Origin: Legionella fairfieldensis ATCC 49588
GTDB lineage: Bacteria; Pseudomonadota; Gammaproteobacteria; Legionellales; Legionellaceae
Assembly: GCF_000621525.1 (NCBI RefSeq)
Contig: NZ_KK211301.1
Span: forward strand, 1 to 37,368
Length of the DNA stretch: 37,368 nt
Direction: 5' to 3'
The notes beneath the pieces were generated by a model, which had not been told where the DNA came from, made no database searches, and was given only the letters and a program-made list of their open reading frames with translations. A program made the position numbers and the translations under genes. Positions 1-8,665 of the stretch are shown piece by piece; within the stretch, counting starts at the first letter, position 1; each line of letters begins with the position of its first letter.

Positions 1-334
1 TTTCCGCTTGTAACGCCTTTAACTGCTCTTCCAAAATACCCTTTTGATCAGCAGCTGTTTTTTGAAGCGTTCGAAGCTCGTCCTCCTTCATTTGTACCGC
101 TTCTCGCAACACTTGCTCATGCGCCGTTGCTGCACTTTTCAATTCGGCACGAAGCTTTTCTTCCTCCCCTGCATGCTGCGTTTGCATGTCTGCTATCTTT
201 TGACTCAGCGCATCAATACGGGAATTCAGATCTTTATTCGCCCCCTTCTCTTGCGCAGTTTCCGCTTGTAACGCCTTTAACTGCTCTTCCAAAATACCCT
301 TTTGATCAGCAGCTGTTTTTTGAAGCGTTCGAAG
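1..334 (-). repeat. In-frame direct repeat inside the coiled-coil gene
   Basis: Bases 1-76 and 259-334 are identical. The offset of 258 bases is exactly 86 codons, so both copies read the same peptide, which includes LRTLQKTAADQKGILEEQ. Similarity continues at protein level beyond the identical block (VQMKEDELRTLQ against VQTKDEALRTLQ). The identical part touches the window edge, so the repeat may continue and may have more units. Confidence 0.9.
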
Positions 335-1915
335 TGCTTCGTCCTTCGTTTGCACAATTTCTTGTAACTTTTGCAATTGTTCTTGAGCTTCTTGCGTTTG
401 GCTCTCCAGCTGGTTTTTTAATTGTTCCAAATGTGCTTGCAGAGCATTCTCTCTCTCTTTGCTGGCGATTTTATCAGTTTCCAAAGCCTCAATTTTATTT
501 CGCAATTCTTCCACCGGTTGAACCGCTTCCTGTAATTCATTGTACAGATTGGCCTGTTCTTCTTTACTCGCATTTTGAGTCGAAGGCTCCTTGTGTATCA
601 TCTCTTTTTTTGCAAAATCAAGCTCTATTAACTCTTCCAGTTTTTTCAAGGATTGTTGTAACTGCTCTATACTTGCAAACTCATCCTCTAAGGAGAAAGC
701 TTTTATCGTACTGTCTAACTCTGAATTTGAGTTCTGGAAATAATGTTGGATGTTTGAAAAGAAAGTTTCTAAATCTTTCTGAAATTTATTTAAATTACTT
801 TTTTCAGCCGCGATTTGCATTTGTTGATCGATTAATTGCTTGTGCAAATTTGACTTTTCCGATTCTAGTTGACGTAGTTTTTCTTCTAATTCCATATAGC
901 TCTCAGAAAGAGATTGATTTTTTTCCCTTTCCTTTTGTAATTGTTTCTTCAAGTTCTCAGTGTCAGACACTTTCTCGATATTCTTCTTTTCCGACAGTTC
1001 TGGCCCTTCTTTAATGGACTTTTTTAAAGACGCATTTTCTTGACTTAATCTACCTATTTCTTTTTCTTTTAGTTCCAACTCATCTTTTTTTTGCCCCAAC
1101 TCTTCTTGTAACAAGTGAGTCTTCTTTTCTAACTGACTATTGTTTTTCTTACTGGTATTTAGCTGATTTTGGAGATGATCTAACTCTTCTTTTGCCTTGT
1201 TTTTTTCTATTTCAACATCTGTGACTATATCCTTTATTCTTTCATTTACTAAATCTATTATTGAAGGAGCCTGTTGAAGAAAGCTTATCTCTTTGTATGC
1301 TTCATTTAATTTATTTTTAAGATTTTCATTTTCATAAAAAAAAGGCTCTTTATTTACCGCTTCTTGCATAATTGCCAATTGTACTTGAGCAAGTGAAGGA
1401 AGGTTTTTATCTGTTTTCGATCTTTCTATTACCTCCGAAAGATAAGCCTTCAAAAATTGCACTAAAGAGGCATTTGGATAATCTGAACTATTCTTCTGAC
1501 AATATTGATAAAATAAAGGTGTTAATACTTCCACATAATAATCACCCAAATCTAACCCTGACAAACTCAATGTTGTTTCTTTAATAAAGGTTTTTCTCTC
1601 CTCTTCATCCATGTTTCCTATCATGTCTTCTATTTTTAAGTGACCAAACTCCTGTATGCTTCCTTCTTCATTCTCAACTTGCTCTTGTTGTCGTTCTTTA
1701 AAAATTTTTTCAATTTGGTCTACTACCTGTTCACTCTCTTCTTCGCTAAGTCCGTAATCTGCTTGTAAATTTTTAACAAAATCCAGAATAATATCATCTG
1801 ATATGACATCACTTCTCTCCTCAAGAAAACGAAGGTATTCGCGGGTTATTTCTTCATAAGAAGCAGAAGTTAAATCGAGATTGGTGTAGTCTTTAAATTC
1901 TTTATAGGAAACCAT
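1..1915 (-). CDS. Coiled-coil protein of unknown function, 3' end cut by window edge
   Basis: Open reading frame on the minus strand that runs off the left edge; at least 638 residues are visible and there is no stop. ATG at 1915 follows an AGGGG ribosome binding site at about 6 nt. Residues 1 to about 200 look globular, acidic and helical, beginning MVSYKEFKDYTNLDL. From about residue 205 to the edge the protein is almost pure heptad coiled coil, rich in Glu, Gln, Lys and Leu, with no glycine or proline breaks of note. The final part contains an in-frame sequence repeat 86 codons apart. I see no signal peptide or membrane segment. Long coiled-coil proteins of this kind are common among Legionella Dot/Icm effectors, but the C-terminal secretion signal region lies outside the window, so that role is an inference. 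I cannot name the family. Confidence 0.8.
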   Translation of the reverse strand, partial: MVSYKEFKDYTNLDLTSASYEEITREYLRFLEERSDVISDDIILDFVKNLQADYGLSEEESEQVVDQIEKIFKERQQEQVENEEGSIQEFGHLKIEDMIGNMDEEERKTFIKETTLSLSGLDLGDYYVEVLTPLFYQYCQKNSSDYPNASLVQFLKAYLSEVIERSKTDKNLPSLAQVQLAIMQEAVNKEPFFYENENLKNKLNEAYKEISFLQQAPSIIDLVNERIKDIVTDVEIEKNKAKEELDHLQNQLNTSKKNNSQLEKKTHLLQEELGQKKDELELKEKEIGRLSQENASLKKSIKEGPELSEKKNIEKVSDTENLKKQLQKEREKNQSLSESYMELEEKLRQLESEKSNLHKQLIDQQMQIAAEKSNLNKFQKDLETFFSNIQHYFQNSNSELDSTIKAFSLEDEFASIEQLQQSLKKLEELIELDFAKKEMIHKEPSTQNASKEEQANLYNELQEAVQPVEELRNKIEALETDKIASKERENALQAHLEQLKNQLESQTQEAQEQLQKLQEIVQTKDEALRTLQKTAADQKGILEEQLKALQAETAQEKGANKDLNSRIDALSQKIADMQTQHAGEEEKLRAELKSAATAHEQVLREAVQMKEDELRTLQKTAADQKGILEEQLKALQAE

Positions 1916-2104
1916 TATATCCCCTGTGCTGTAGAATACTTTTTGCTACTAACAGTATAGTTTTAAAACATTAAAATAGTATTAAGATTTGTTTGATGAA
2001 CCAGGCTAAAAATTAATCAACTTTTTCGGACAAAAAATAGCCCTTAACAGAAACTGCCGAGGAAAGTCAGTATCCAATGTCTGATTAAAGATCCTTATGA
2101 ATAT

Positions 2105-2285
2105 CGACTCTTTCAATTAGCTTTAGTTTTACTTGACCCTTGCAAAGCCCCACGTGCCATGACTTGTCCACGGCATCCAGGAAAAAGCTGGTTTCGTACC
2201 ACAATCTCTGGGTACCGCGGACACGCCGCGGCACGTAAGCATCGTTAAAAGTCAGTAAAACTAAAGCTAATTGGAAGTGCCGACT
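2105..2285. repeat. Inverted pair of hairpin repeats in a 559-bp gap
   Basis: The left arm (from about 2112) contains CAATTAGCTTTAGTTTTACT; the right arm (2254-2273) is its reverse complement. Inside each arm sits a second hairpin: TGCCATGACTTGTCCACGGCA on the left (about 2155-2175) and a G+C-rich relative TGCCGCGG/CCGCGGTA on the right (about 2215-2235). The element is therefore an inverted duplication of one half-unit, and a single half-unit recurs at 4352-4420. In the rest of the gap between the divergent genes (1916-2474) I see no gene. It must hold the promoters of both neighbours, but I could not pick them out with confidence. Confidence 0.75.
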
Positions 2286-2474
2286 TGGTGGCAGTGGGGT
2301 ACTCTTGGGATTTTTTGTCCGCTACAAAGGTAGGATCTTCTAAAATTTTACCCTCTTAATCATTCCTTAAGAACAATTCTGCTAAACTTATGATACAAAT
2401 TAAGAGATTAGGGATTTACTTGTGCTTAGCACAAATATGTTTATCTAATTAATTTTGCAATAGAGGTAATTATT

Positions 2475-4256
2475 ATGCCCTTGACCCAAATAAATGAAGA
2501 GACTTTAAAAAAACTAGAAAATGACAGTCACTTAATGTATGACACGTATGTAGAGAACTTTCTAAGCCAAGAAGATAACGAAACCGGAAGAAAGATACTG
2601 CTAAACATACAAAAAGATCTTGCCCAATTAAAGAACGCTATGAAGCCGGAGGAAAAATCTGATCCGAGCACTGTAAGCAGACTAAATGCATTAGAATCCA
2701 AGCTAACAATGGGAATAGATCAGCTTAAAGAGCGCCAAGATCCTACTAATAGAATAAATACTTTTATAACAAGCATAGAAAGTGATTTAAAGTTTATTAA
2801 TGACAAGTTAGAAAATAAATTATTATCACGTGATGACCCCTCCAAAATTGAAAAATATAATAAACAATTGGAAGAGCTTAAAAAGTTAGACTTGGCTCAG
2901 CAAACCACCCAAAAAATACACACATTACAGACAGAAATACAACATTTAAATAAAAAAATTGCAGATAATCCCTTAGTTTTCAATGACATGCCAGATTTCG
3001 GAACAACCTCAGATCAACCACCACCACCTCCCAGCAATAACCTTAGGGACGATGAAGATGAAGACGTTGATGAGGATGATTCATTCGATGATGTAGATGA
3101 GAAACCGTTGTCTGTGCCACCACAAGATCAAGATCCTATTCATCATCCTGTTCCAATTAATACTAACCCAATTAATATTAACCCTCCCCCCGTGGCTAAC
3201 GTTAGTGGCGGCAATTCTCCAGATCCAACTCCGAAACAAATCCCAAATAAACAGGGTCGTACATTTATAATTGAAAAAACTGTCTTGGAAGAAAGAACTT
3301 TGGGTACTAATTTTTACTATAGCACGGAGGTTGTTAAAGCAAGTGATGCATTAAAGATTGGTTCTTTCTCAAGTTTTAAAGAAACTGGTGACGTAGACCT
3401 TTATGAGGCCAACCCCAACGATGAGATTGCTTATGAAGGTAAAGTAATTGGTAAAGGGGAAATTATCCCTTGTCTATTTGCTCCTCCAGGGAGTAAACCT
3501 GTTCTGGAAGAAAAAACTCAGCAAAATGCTGCGGCTTATGATAACGCAGCAGAAAATCGATATGGTTTGTTAAAGGTTGATCATACGGGCAAAATATCCT
3601 CTACCTCTAAAAATCTTTCAGAGGCAGAAAAAGAAGAGCTTGCTTTTCATCAAGCTAAAATGCTGCTGGATAATTATCAGCCATCAAAAGACGGCAAAAC
3701 AATTTTTATCAATGGTAGAAATCCCGAAATGGTAAAAAAAGTATATGCAGCCCTACTTTTCTTTAAGAAAAATGTACCTGAATTTGAAGATATTAAAATT
3801 CAATCGCTTGTGCCAAATACCAAGCCTTCCAAATTGCCTTTTAAAAGTGCTTTTAATACATTGATAGTTAATCAGTTTATAAGTAAAAATCTAAACGCAA
3901 GTGACAAAGACATAAAAAATCGCTACCAGGACAAGATGAAGAATATTGCCCACATAAAAAATACATTAGCTACAAAGATGGACAAAATTGACAAGGAATA
4001 TAATAAATTAGATGAAGAAAATGTTAAGCTCTCCAAAGAACTGAGCAAAAAACCTAATGTTCTTTTTAAGCAAACACCAGAAGAAAGAGAAAAAAAGAAG
4101 AAAAAGATTGAAGAAAATTTTACAAAAATGGAAGGAATAGAAGCCGAATTTCATCGCCATAACTCTCTTAAAGGTAAACTAATAAAGCTGAAAAAAGGAG
4201 AGGTTACTATTTCTGATGATAACGACGTTAAGAATGAAAATAATATAAAACCATAA
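2475..4256 (+). CDS. Coiled-coil protein with acidic and proline-rich linker; candidate effector
   Basis: 593 residues; ATG preceded by GAGGT at about 8 nt. I do not recognise the family. In order: a helical, charged N-terminal third (residues about 1-170) with coiled-coil character; a short polyproline stretch (about 180-185); a strongly acidic run (about 191-211) of Asp and Glu; a Pro/Asn-rich linker (about 215-255); a globular domain (about 258-480) containing GRTFIIEKTVLEERTLG and, further on, TIFINGRNPEMVKKVYAALL; and a lysine/glutamate-rich coiled coil to the end, closing with a polar tail. There is no signal peptide or membrane segment. The arrangement (coiled coils around a small globular domain, soluble, monocistronic, flanked by repeats) resembles Legionella translocated effectors; this is inference. 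It is transcribed divergently from the partial coiled-coil gene at the window start. Confidence 0.8.
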   Translation: MPLTQINEETLKKLENDSHLMYDTYVENFLSQEDNETGRKILLNIQKDLAQLKNAMKPEEKSDPSTVSRLNALESKLTMGIDQLKERQDPTNRINTFITSIESDLKFINDKLENKLLSRDDPSKIEKYNKQLEELKKLDLAQQTTQKIHTLQTEIQHLNKKIADNPLVFNDMPDFGTTSDQPPPPPSNNLRDDEDEDVDEDDSFDDVDEKPLSVPPQDQDPIHHPVPINTNPININPPPVANVSGGNSPDPTPKQIPNKQGRTFIIEKTVLEERTLGTNFYYSTEVVKASDALKIGSFSSFKETGDVDLYEANPNDEIAYEGKVIGKGEIIPCLFAPPGSKPVLEEKTQQNAAAYDNAAENRYGLLKVDHTGKISSTSKNLSEAEKEELAFHQAKMLLDNYQPSKDGKTIFINGRNPEMVKKVYAALLFFKKNVPEFEDIKIQSLVPNTKPSKLPFKSAFNTLIVNQFISKNLNASDKDIKNRYQDKMKNIAHIKNTLATKMDKIDKEYNKLDEENVKLSKELSKKPNVLFKQTPEEREKKKKKIEENFTKMEGIEAEFHRHNSLKGKLIKLKKGEVTISDDNDVKNENNIKP

Positions 4257-4351
4257 TTTGATAATTGGCTTTTCACCCTCTATGTCTTCCCGCTTTGCTC
4301 ATTAAGCATTTCAGCGGTGCCCAAGATTATGGCACAACGCTAGTCTTTTTT

Positions 4352-4420
4352 GGATGCCGTGAACAAGTCACGGCACGTTGGGTTTTGCAAGAGTCAAGTA
4401 AACTTAAGACTAATTGAAAG
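4352..4420. repeat. Half-unit copy of the hairpin repeat found at 2105-2285
   Basis: Contains a perfect 8-bp stem, TGCCGTGA (4355-4362) and TCACGGCA (4368-4375), around a 5-base loop. It then continues through GCAAGAGTCAAGTAAACTTA and ACTAATTGAAAG, which is the reverse complement of the left arm of the element at 2105-2285 with a few substitutions. The two copies bracket the 593-codon gene in opposite orientation. Confidence 0.75.
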
Positions 4421-4480
4421 AAAGGTTGATCTACAAATTAAATATTGTGCCGATTATATGGATAGTTTCCCGCCTGCGCG

Positions 4481-4681
4481 CTGAGTAATCCTCTCATTGT
4501 TAAACACCTTTTCAATTATTTTTAAGTCATTCCCGTGAAAACGGAAATCTATTTCTCAAATTACACGGTTGTTCTGATTGAAAGACAGATCCCCCGCCTT
4601 CGCGGGGGATGACAAAAATAAAATCATAGGGATTAAAATAATTTCAAATAAATTAAACAAAAAAATGAGAGGATTACTCAG
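4481..4681. mobile_element. MITE-like element, 201 bp, with perfect 18-bp inverted ends
   Basis: The left end CTGAGTAATCCTCTCATT (4481-4498) and the right end AATGAGAGGATTACTCAG (4664-4681) are exact reverse complements. The element is flanked by an exact 10-bp direct repeat, CGCCTGCGCG, at 4471-4480 and 4682-4691. Removing the element and one copy of the duplication restores a clean palindrome, TTTCCCGC-CTGC-GCGGGAAA, so it inserted into an existing hairpin repeat. It has no coding capacity and would need a transposase in trans. A target duplication of about 10 bp fits IS4-type enzymes, but this assignment is inference. The interior holds a copy of the palindromic repeat family. Confidence 0.8.
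4521..4615 (+). repeat. Palindromic repeat family, copy A (inside the MITE-like element)
   Basis: Two hairpins separated by about 45 bases: an imperfect TTCCCGT...ACGGAA (about 4530-4546) and a perfect 9-bp stem ATCCCCCGC (4589-4597) / GCGGGGGAT (4602-4610) with loop CTTC. The same order, spacing and trailing GATGACA recur at 22105-22240 and, inverted, at 13740-13862. No gene is seen in the whole gap 4257-4749, which is filled by this repeat, the MITE-like element and the half-unit repeat. Confidence 0.7.
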
Positions 4682-4749
4682 CGCCTGCGCGGGAAAGACA
4701 AGTCATTGTAACAAGGTCTTCAAGGGAAAGTTGTAATACCTATGAATAC

Positions 4750-6027
4750 TTACTGCCCCAGGGAGCGAAAATCCTTCATAAAAAAAGCAAGGATAGTCAC
4801 TATCAGCAGAGAAAGAGGCAAGACAGAAAGTGCTATCTGGTAATCGGCTACCGTGTAGATATGTTCTCCTGCGACAATACCACTATCACCAAAAGCATCC
4901 AGTAATTTACCTACCAGCGGCTGGAAGACAACTCCGCCCAGGGTGACAATCATATTAACTGCGGCAAAGACTGTTCCTGACAATTTGGCACCGCTATTCT
5001 CTTTGGCCATAATAAATACAATGATTTCGGTGGCACTAAATACGCCGTAAAGAAATAGCAAAATATTAAGCGAAGTATAGGACAAACCCGGGCAATAGAG
5101 GACAAGACTGATACAAATCAATGCCATGACCGCCCCAATAACCAGCGGTAAGACCCGGCGGCCGCTGCTATCTGACAGATAACCGGCAACAGGAGCACCG
5201 ACTGCCCAGCCCAAAAACATGGCTGAAATTGTTCTTGCTGCTTCTATTTTAGTCAAATGGTGAGCCTGCTCCAGATAGGTTTTTCCCCATAGCTCGCCAA
5301 AAACAGACAGTGAGGTATACAAACAAGCTCCCACAAACCCAATTAGCCAAACCTGGGGAGAACTTAAAACATGCCACACATTAGAAAAAAATTCGGGTAA
5401 AGGTTGACGGTGAGAGGAATGTCCTTCAGGGCCGTCACGAACAACGAAGAAAATAATGACACTCAATACGGCGCCCATACTGATCATTAGCGACAATACA
5501 TGATGCCACCCCATACTCACCGCAATATCAGTAATTTTCATTTCACCATAGACCAGACCAAGCATCCCCAGCGTCGTTATCAATCCCGCAACCAATGAAA
5601 AATAACGTCTTGGCAACCAGCGCATGGCGAGCGATAACACCCCCACAAAGGCAAACGAAGAACCGAAACCTACTAAAAAACGCCCGCATGCAGCGACAAC
5701 CATGGAAGACGTATCAGCAAACATCCATGAGCCAATGGTACAGCAGAGACAGGCGAAGGTTAATAAACGTCTTGGGCCATAACGATCCATGAGCATACCC
5801 ACCGGCATTTGCATCGGCGAATAAGCAAAATAATAAAAAGCGGATAATTGTCCAAAAGTCGTTGCAGAAATGTGGCCAAAAGCTGCACTTAACTCGCTCT
5901 GTAAAGCACCGGGGATAATCCTTAGCACAAACTCGTAACAATAGAAAAAAGCCCCTACCGCACACACCAGGCTGCCAAAAAAGGCTTGTTTTCTATTGAT
6001 AGCTTCTCTAGTTATCTGCATTAGCAT
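4750..6027 (-). CDS. MFS transporter, second of a tandem pair (Pht-like)
   Basis: 425 residues, the normal length for a 12-helix major facilitator inner-membrane permease. The loop 2-3 signature GMLMDRYGPRR and the loop 8-9 signature GYLSDSSGRR are both visible, with hydrophobic helices throughout. It is paralogous to the upstream gene and shares FYY(F)AYxPxQxPVG and FLVGFGSSFAFVGVL. The start ATG (6027) lies 20 nt inside the upstream gene; a second in-frame ATG at 6021 is also possible. No strong ribosome binding site is seen, so translation is probably coupled. The substrate cannot be read from the sequence. Legionella Pht-type permeases import amino acids or nucleosides, and position after a malic enzyme suggests a carbon or organic-acid nutrient, which is inference. 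Confidence 0.85.
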   Translation of the reverse strand: MLMQITREAINRKQAFFGSLVCAVGAFFYCYEFVLRIIPGALQSELSAAFGHISATTFGQLSAFYYFAYSPMQMPVGMLMDRYGPRRLLTFACLCCTIGSWMFADTSSMVVAACGRFLVGFGSSFAFVGVLSLAMRWLPRRYFSLVAGLITTLGMLGLVYGEMKITDIAVSMGWHHVLSLMISMGAVLSVIIFFVVRDGPEGHSSHRQPLPEFFSNVWHVLSSPQVWLIGFVGACLYTSLSVFGELWGKTYLEQAHHLTKIEAARTISAMFLGWAVGAPVAGYLSDSSGRRVLPLVIGAVMALICISLVLYCPGLSYTSLNILLFLYGVFSATEIIVFIMAKENSGAKLSGTVFAAVNMIVTLGGVVFQPLVGKLLDAFGDSGIVAGEHIYTVADYQIALSVLPLSLLIVTILAFFMKDFRSLGQ

Positions 6028-7306
6028 AAGTTTCTTTCAGAAAAAAGGTTAAGATAGCAGCAAGGATAATACCAATAGGTATAATTGACAAAGCAAATTG
6101 ATAATCATCTGCAGTATATAATTGTTGTAATTTATCAATAGGTATTTCCTGTAAAGGAACATTAGCCATATGGGTTGATAAACTTAAGTCCAATAGCTTT
6201 CCTACCAGAGGCTGCAAAAACATCGCGCCCAACATCACAATCATATTGGTCATGGCCATTGCGGTTCCCGCTGCTTCATTAGGGCTAAGTTCACGTCCTA
6301 CCGCAAAAACAATGCATTGAGCGCTATAAAAGAGACCTAACAAAAACATCAAAGCATTGATGTGAGGCCCTTTTAAGCCAGGCATATACAATACAAGCAT
6401 CATTATAATACCAGCGCCGCTGGCACCAAAAAGCATGGGCAACTTACGGCGTTTCAGTCTATCCGAAATATATCCCATTAAAGGAGCGCCTATCGTAAAG
6501 CCCAAAAACAGCAAGGAATTGGCAAAGTCAGCATCTGCCTGAGTTAAGCCGTGCGCATGCTTCAGATAAGGAATACCCCATAGTTCTGCAAATACAGTGG
6601 TAGGCAAATAAACCAGACAACCAAACATACCGTTCAGCCAGATTTGTCTGTTCCGGGCAATAATACCCAGATCAATCATACTTTTGCGAAAATTATCGAC
6701 CGTTCCACTCTGCCGTTGACGGTTTTTTTTGTCACGAATTCCAAACCACAGTAAAATACTCAATCCAATGCCAAAATAAGCCGTTAAATTTACCGTTTCA
6801 CGCCAGCCAATTTTCATAACCAGACTACCGAGCAAATTATCACCTATCATGGCTCCAATAGTACCTAACGCAGCAGCCATACCGGCAACCATTGCCAATT
6901 TGTCTTCAGGTAACCAAATCGTTGCCAGTTTCAATACGCCTACAAAAGCAAAAGCTGAACCAAAGCCCACTAAAAAACGTCCTGCAGCAGCTACCCAGAA
7001 CACAGTGGTGCCGGCAAAAAGGAAAGTACCGATAACGCAAATCAAACAAGCAATGGTAATTAACAATCTTGGACCATAACGGTCTAAAAGTACCCCTACC
7101 GGAATTTGCAAAGGGACATAAGCATAGTAATAAAAGGCTGATAGAAAACCGAATCCAGCTGCCGACAAATTAAAATGATCACGCAGGGCAGGTTCCATCA
7201 CACTGGGCGAAATACGAAGAAAATATTCGTAACTGTAGTATACAGCTCCCAAAGCACAGATTAACCAGGCGGTCAACAAGTATTTTCTATTATTACTAGT
7301 ATACAA
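6008..7306 (-). CDS. MFS transporter, first of a tandem pair (Pht-like)
   Basis: A 12-helix major facilitator permease of about 432 residues with loop signatures GVLLDRYGPRLL (loop 2-3) and GYISDRLKRRK (loop 8-9). Start choice: the frame can be extended to a GTG at 7321, but a strong AAGGAG (7313-7318) lies six bases before an in-frame TTG at 7306, so TTG is preferred. The gene begins about 45 nt after the malic enzyme stop, on the same strand, and overlaps the next permease by 20 nt. This suggests one transcript: malic enzyme, permease, permease. It belongs to the same paralogous group as its downstream neighbour. The other permease pair in the window (17651-20217) carries D(A/K)FST(R/K) instead of DRYGPR in the first signature, so it is a separate branch. 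Substrate unknown. Confidence 0.85.
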   Translation of the reverse strand: MYTSNNRKYLLTAWLICALGAVYYSYEYFLRISPSVMEPALRDHFNLSAAGFGFLSAFYYYAYVPLQIPVGVLLDRYGPRLLITIACLICVIGTFLFAGTTVFWVAAAGRFLVGFGSAFAFVGVLKLATIWLPEDKLAMVAGMAAALGTIGAMIGDNLLGSLVMKIGWRETVNLTAYFGIGLSILLWFGIRDKKNRQRQSGTVDNFRKSMIDLGIIARNRQIWLNGMFGCLVYLPTTVFAELWGIPYLKHAHGLTQADADFANSLLFLGFTIGAPLMGYISDRLKRRKLPMLFGASGAGIIMMLVLYMPGLKGPHINALMFLLGLFYSAQCIVFAVGRELSPNEAAGTAMAMTNMIVMLGAMFLQPLVGKLLDLSLSTHMANVPLQEIPIDKLQQLYTADDYQFALSIIPIGIILAAILTFFLKETYANADN

Positions 7307-7350
7307 AATGAGCTCCTTCACTTAATTGGTTAAGCACGAGTTTTACTAAC

Positions 7351-8592
7351 TCAAACATCTTTCAGATCAACTCGGCTGACACCACTTGCTATTGCAGCTT
7401 TGGCAACAGCAAGCGCTACCCGCTCCTTTAAACGCGGGTCAATGGGTTTAGGGATGATATAGTGCGGACCAAAATCCCAGCTGGAAACACCCGGATAATT
7501 ATCCTTCACTACTTGAGGGACTGGTTCCTGCACTAACTGACGGATTGCTTCAACAGCAGCAATTTGCATCGCTTGATTGATGCATGTGGCGCGCACATTG
7601 AGCGCACCGCGAAAAATATAGGGAAAACAAAGAACATTATTGACCTGATTGGGATAATCACTGCGCCCTGTGGCTATGATTAAATCGTCACGAACCTCAT
7701 GGGCCACCTCCGGACGAATCTCAGGATTAGGATTGGACAAAGCAAAAATGACAGGATTTGGCGCCATTGCTTTCAAAAGATCCGCAGTAAGTAAATCAGG
7801 TTTGGCAACGCCAATAAATACATCGGCCCCCACTAAAGCGTCTTCAAGTGTCCTTAGTTCTGTTGTTCGTGCAAAAGCAAATTTATAAGGATTTAAATCT
7901 TCACGCCCGGTATGGATAACACCTTTAGTATCCAGAAGAAGCATTTTTTCTTTATTGGCGCCCAAGGCAACCAACAGGCGCATGGAAGCGATACCGGCAG
8001 CGCCCGCACCGATGCAAACGATATTGACTTCAGAAAGCTTCTTTTGTTGCAATTCAAGGGCGTTCAGTAATCCTGCAGCAACGACAATGGCAGTACCGTG
8101 TTGATCGTCATGAAACACGGGGATATTCAATTGTTCTATCAGTGCCTGTTCAATCTCAAAACATTCCGGTGCTTTGATATCTTCTAAATTAATACCGCCG
8201 AAAGTAGGTGAAATACGCTTGGCAGTATCAATAAATGCCTGTGGATCTTTCGCATCGACTTCAATATCAAAAACATCAATATCAGCAAAACGCTTGAATA
8301 AGACAGCCTTCCCTTCCATGACAGGCTTGCCTGCCAAAGGACCAACATCGCCCAGGCCCAGCACTGCTGTTCCATTTGTCATGACAGCAACCAGATTGCC
8401 TTTGGCTGTATACCTGAACGCGTCTTCGGGACATTCCGCAATCGCGAGTACTGGCTCAGCCACGCCGGGTGTGTAAGCAAGCGACAAATCATCCTGAGAA
8501 TTAGTGGGTTTGGTAACATGTACCGCAAGTTTTCCTGGTGTTGGAAATTCATGATAATGCAATGTACGTTGCTTTAATGCATCTTTATTCAA
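7351..8592 (-). CDS. Malic enzyme (malate dehydrogenase, oxaloacetate-decarboxylating)
   Basis: Oxidative decarboxylation of malate to pyruvate with reduction of NAD(P), in the cytoplasm. 413 residues, so it is the short bacterial form without the C-terminal phosphotransacetylase-like domain of E. coli MaeB. Diagnostic stretches: LAYTPGVAEPVL with the catalytic Tyr, GLGDVGPLAGKPVMEGKAVL with the catalytic Lys region, GGINLEDIKAPECF with metal ligands, VFHDDQHGTAIV, the nucleotide-binding GAGAAGIAS, and GRSDYPNQVNNVLCFPYI. The start is TTG at 8592; the only nearby ATG is out of frame. A GAGAG lies somewhat far upstream (about 11 nt). Two MFS permease genes follow on the same strand within 50 bp. 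Coenzyme preference cannot be decided by eye. Confidence 0.93.
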   Translation of the reverse strand: MNKDALKQRTLHYHEFPTPGKLAVHVTKPTNSQDDLSLAYTPGVAEPVLAIAECPEDAFRYTAKGNLVAVMTNGTAVLGLGDVGPLAGKPVMEGKAVLFKRFADIDVFDIEVDAKDPQAFIDTAKRISPTFGGINLEDIKAPECFEIEQALIEQLNIPVFHDDQHGTAIVVAAGLLNALELQQKKLSEVNIVCIGAGAAGIASMRLLVALGANKEKMLLLDTKGVIHTGREDLNPYKFAFARTTELRTLEDALVGADVFIGVAKPDLLTADLLKAMAPNPVIFALSNPNPEIRPEVAHEVRDDLIIATGRSDYPNQVNNVLCFPYIFRGALNVRATCINQAMQIAAVEAIRQLVQEPVPQVVKDNYPGVSSWDFGPHYIIPKPIDPRLKERVALAVAKAAIASGVSRVDLKDV

Positions 8593-8665
8593 GGTATTTT
8601 ACTCTCTTTTAAACAACCCGACGAAAAATCATATAGAAAAATGCTACCGATGAACAGTCATTTTG

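Noticed and set aside
127-1014. Plus-strand open frame of 295 codons
   Set aside because: It is the antisense of a long coiled-coil gene; its Phe/Leu/Pro-rich sequence is the mirror of Glu/Lys codons and it has no ribosome binding site or family resemblance.
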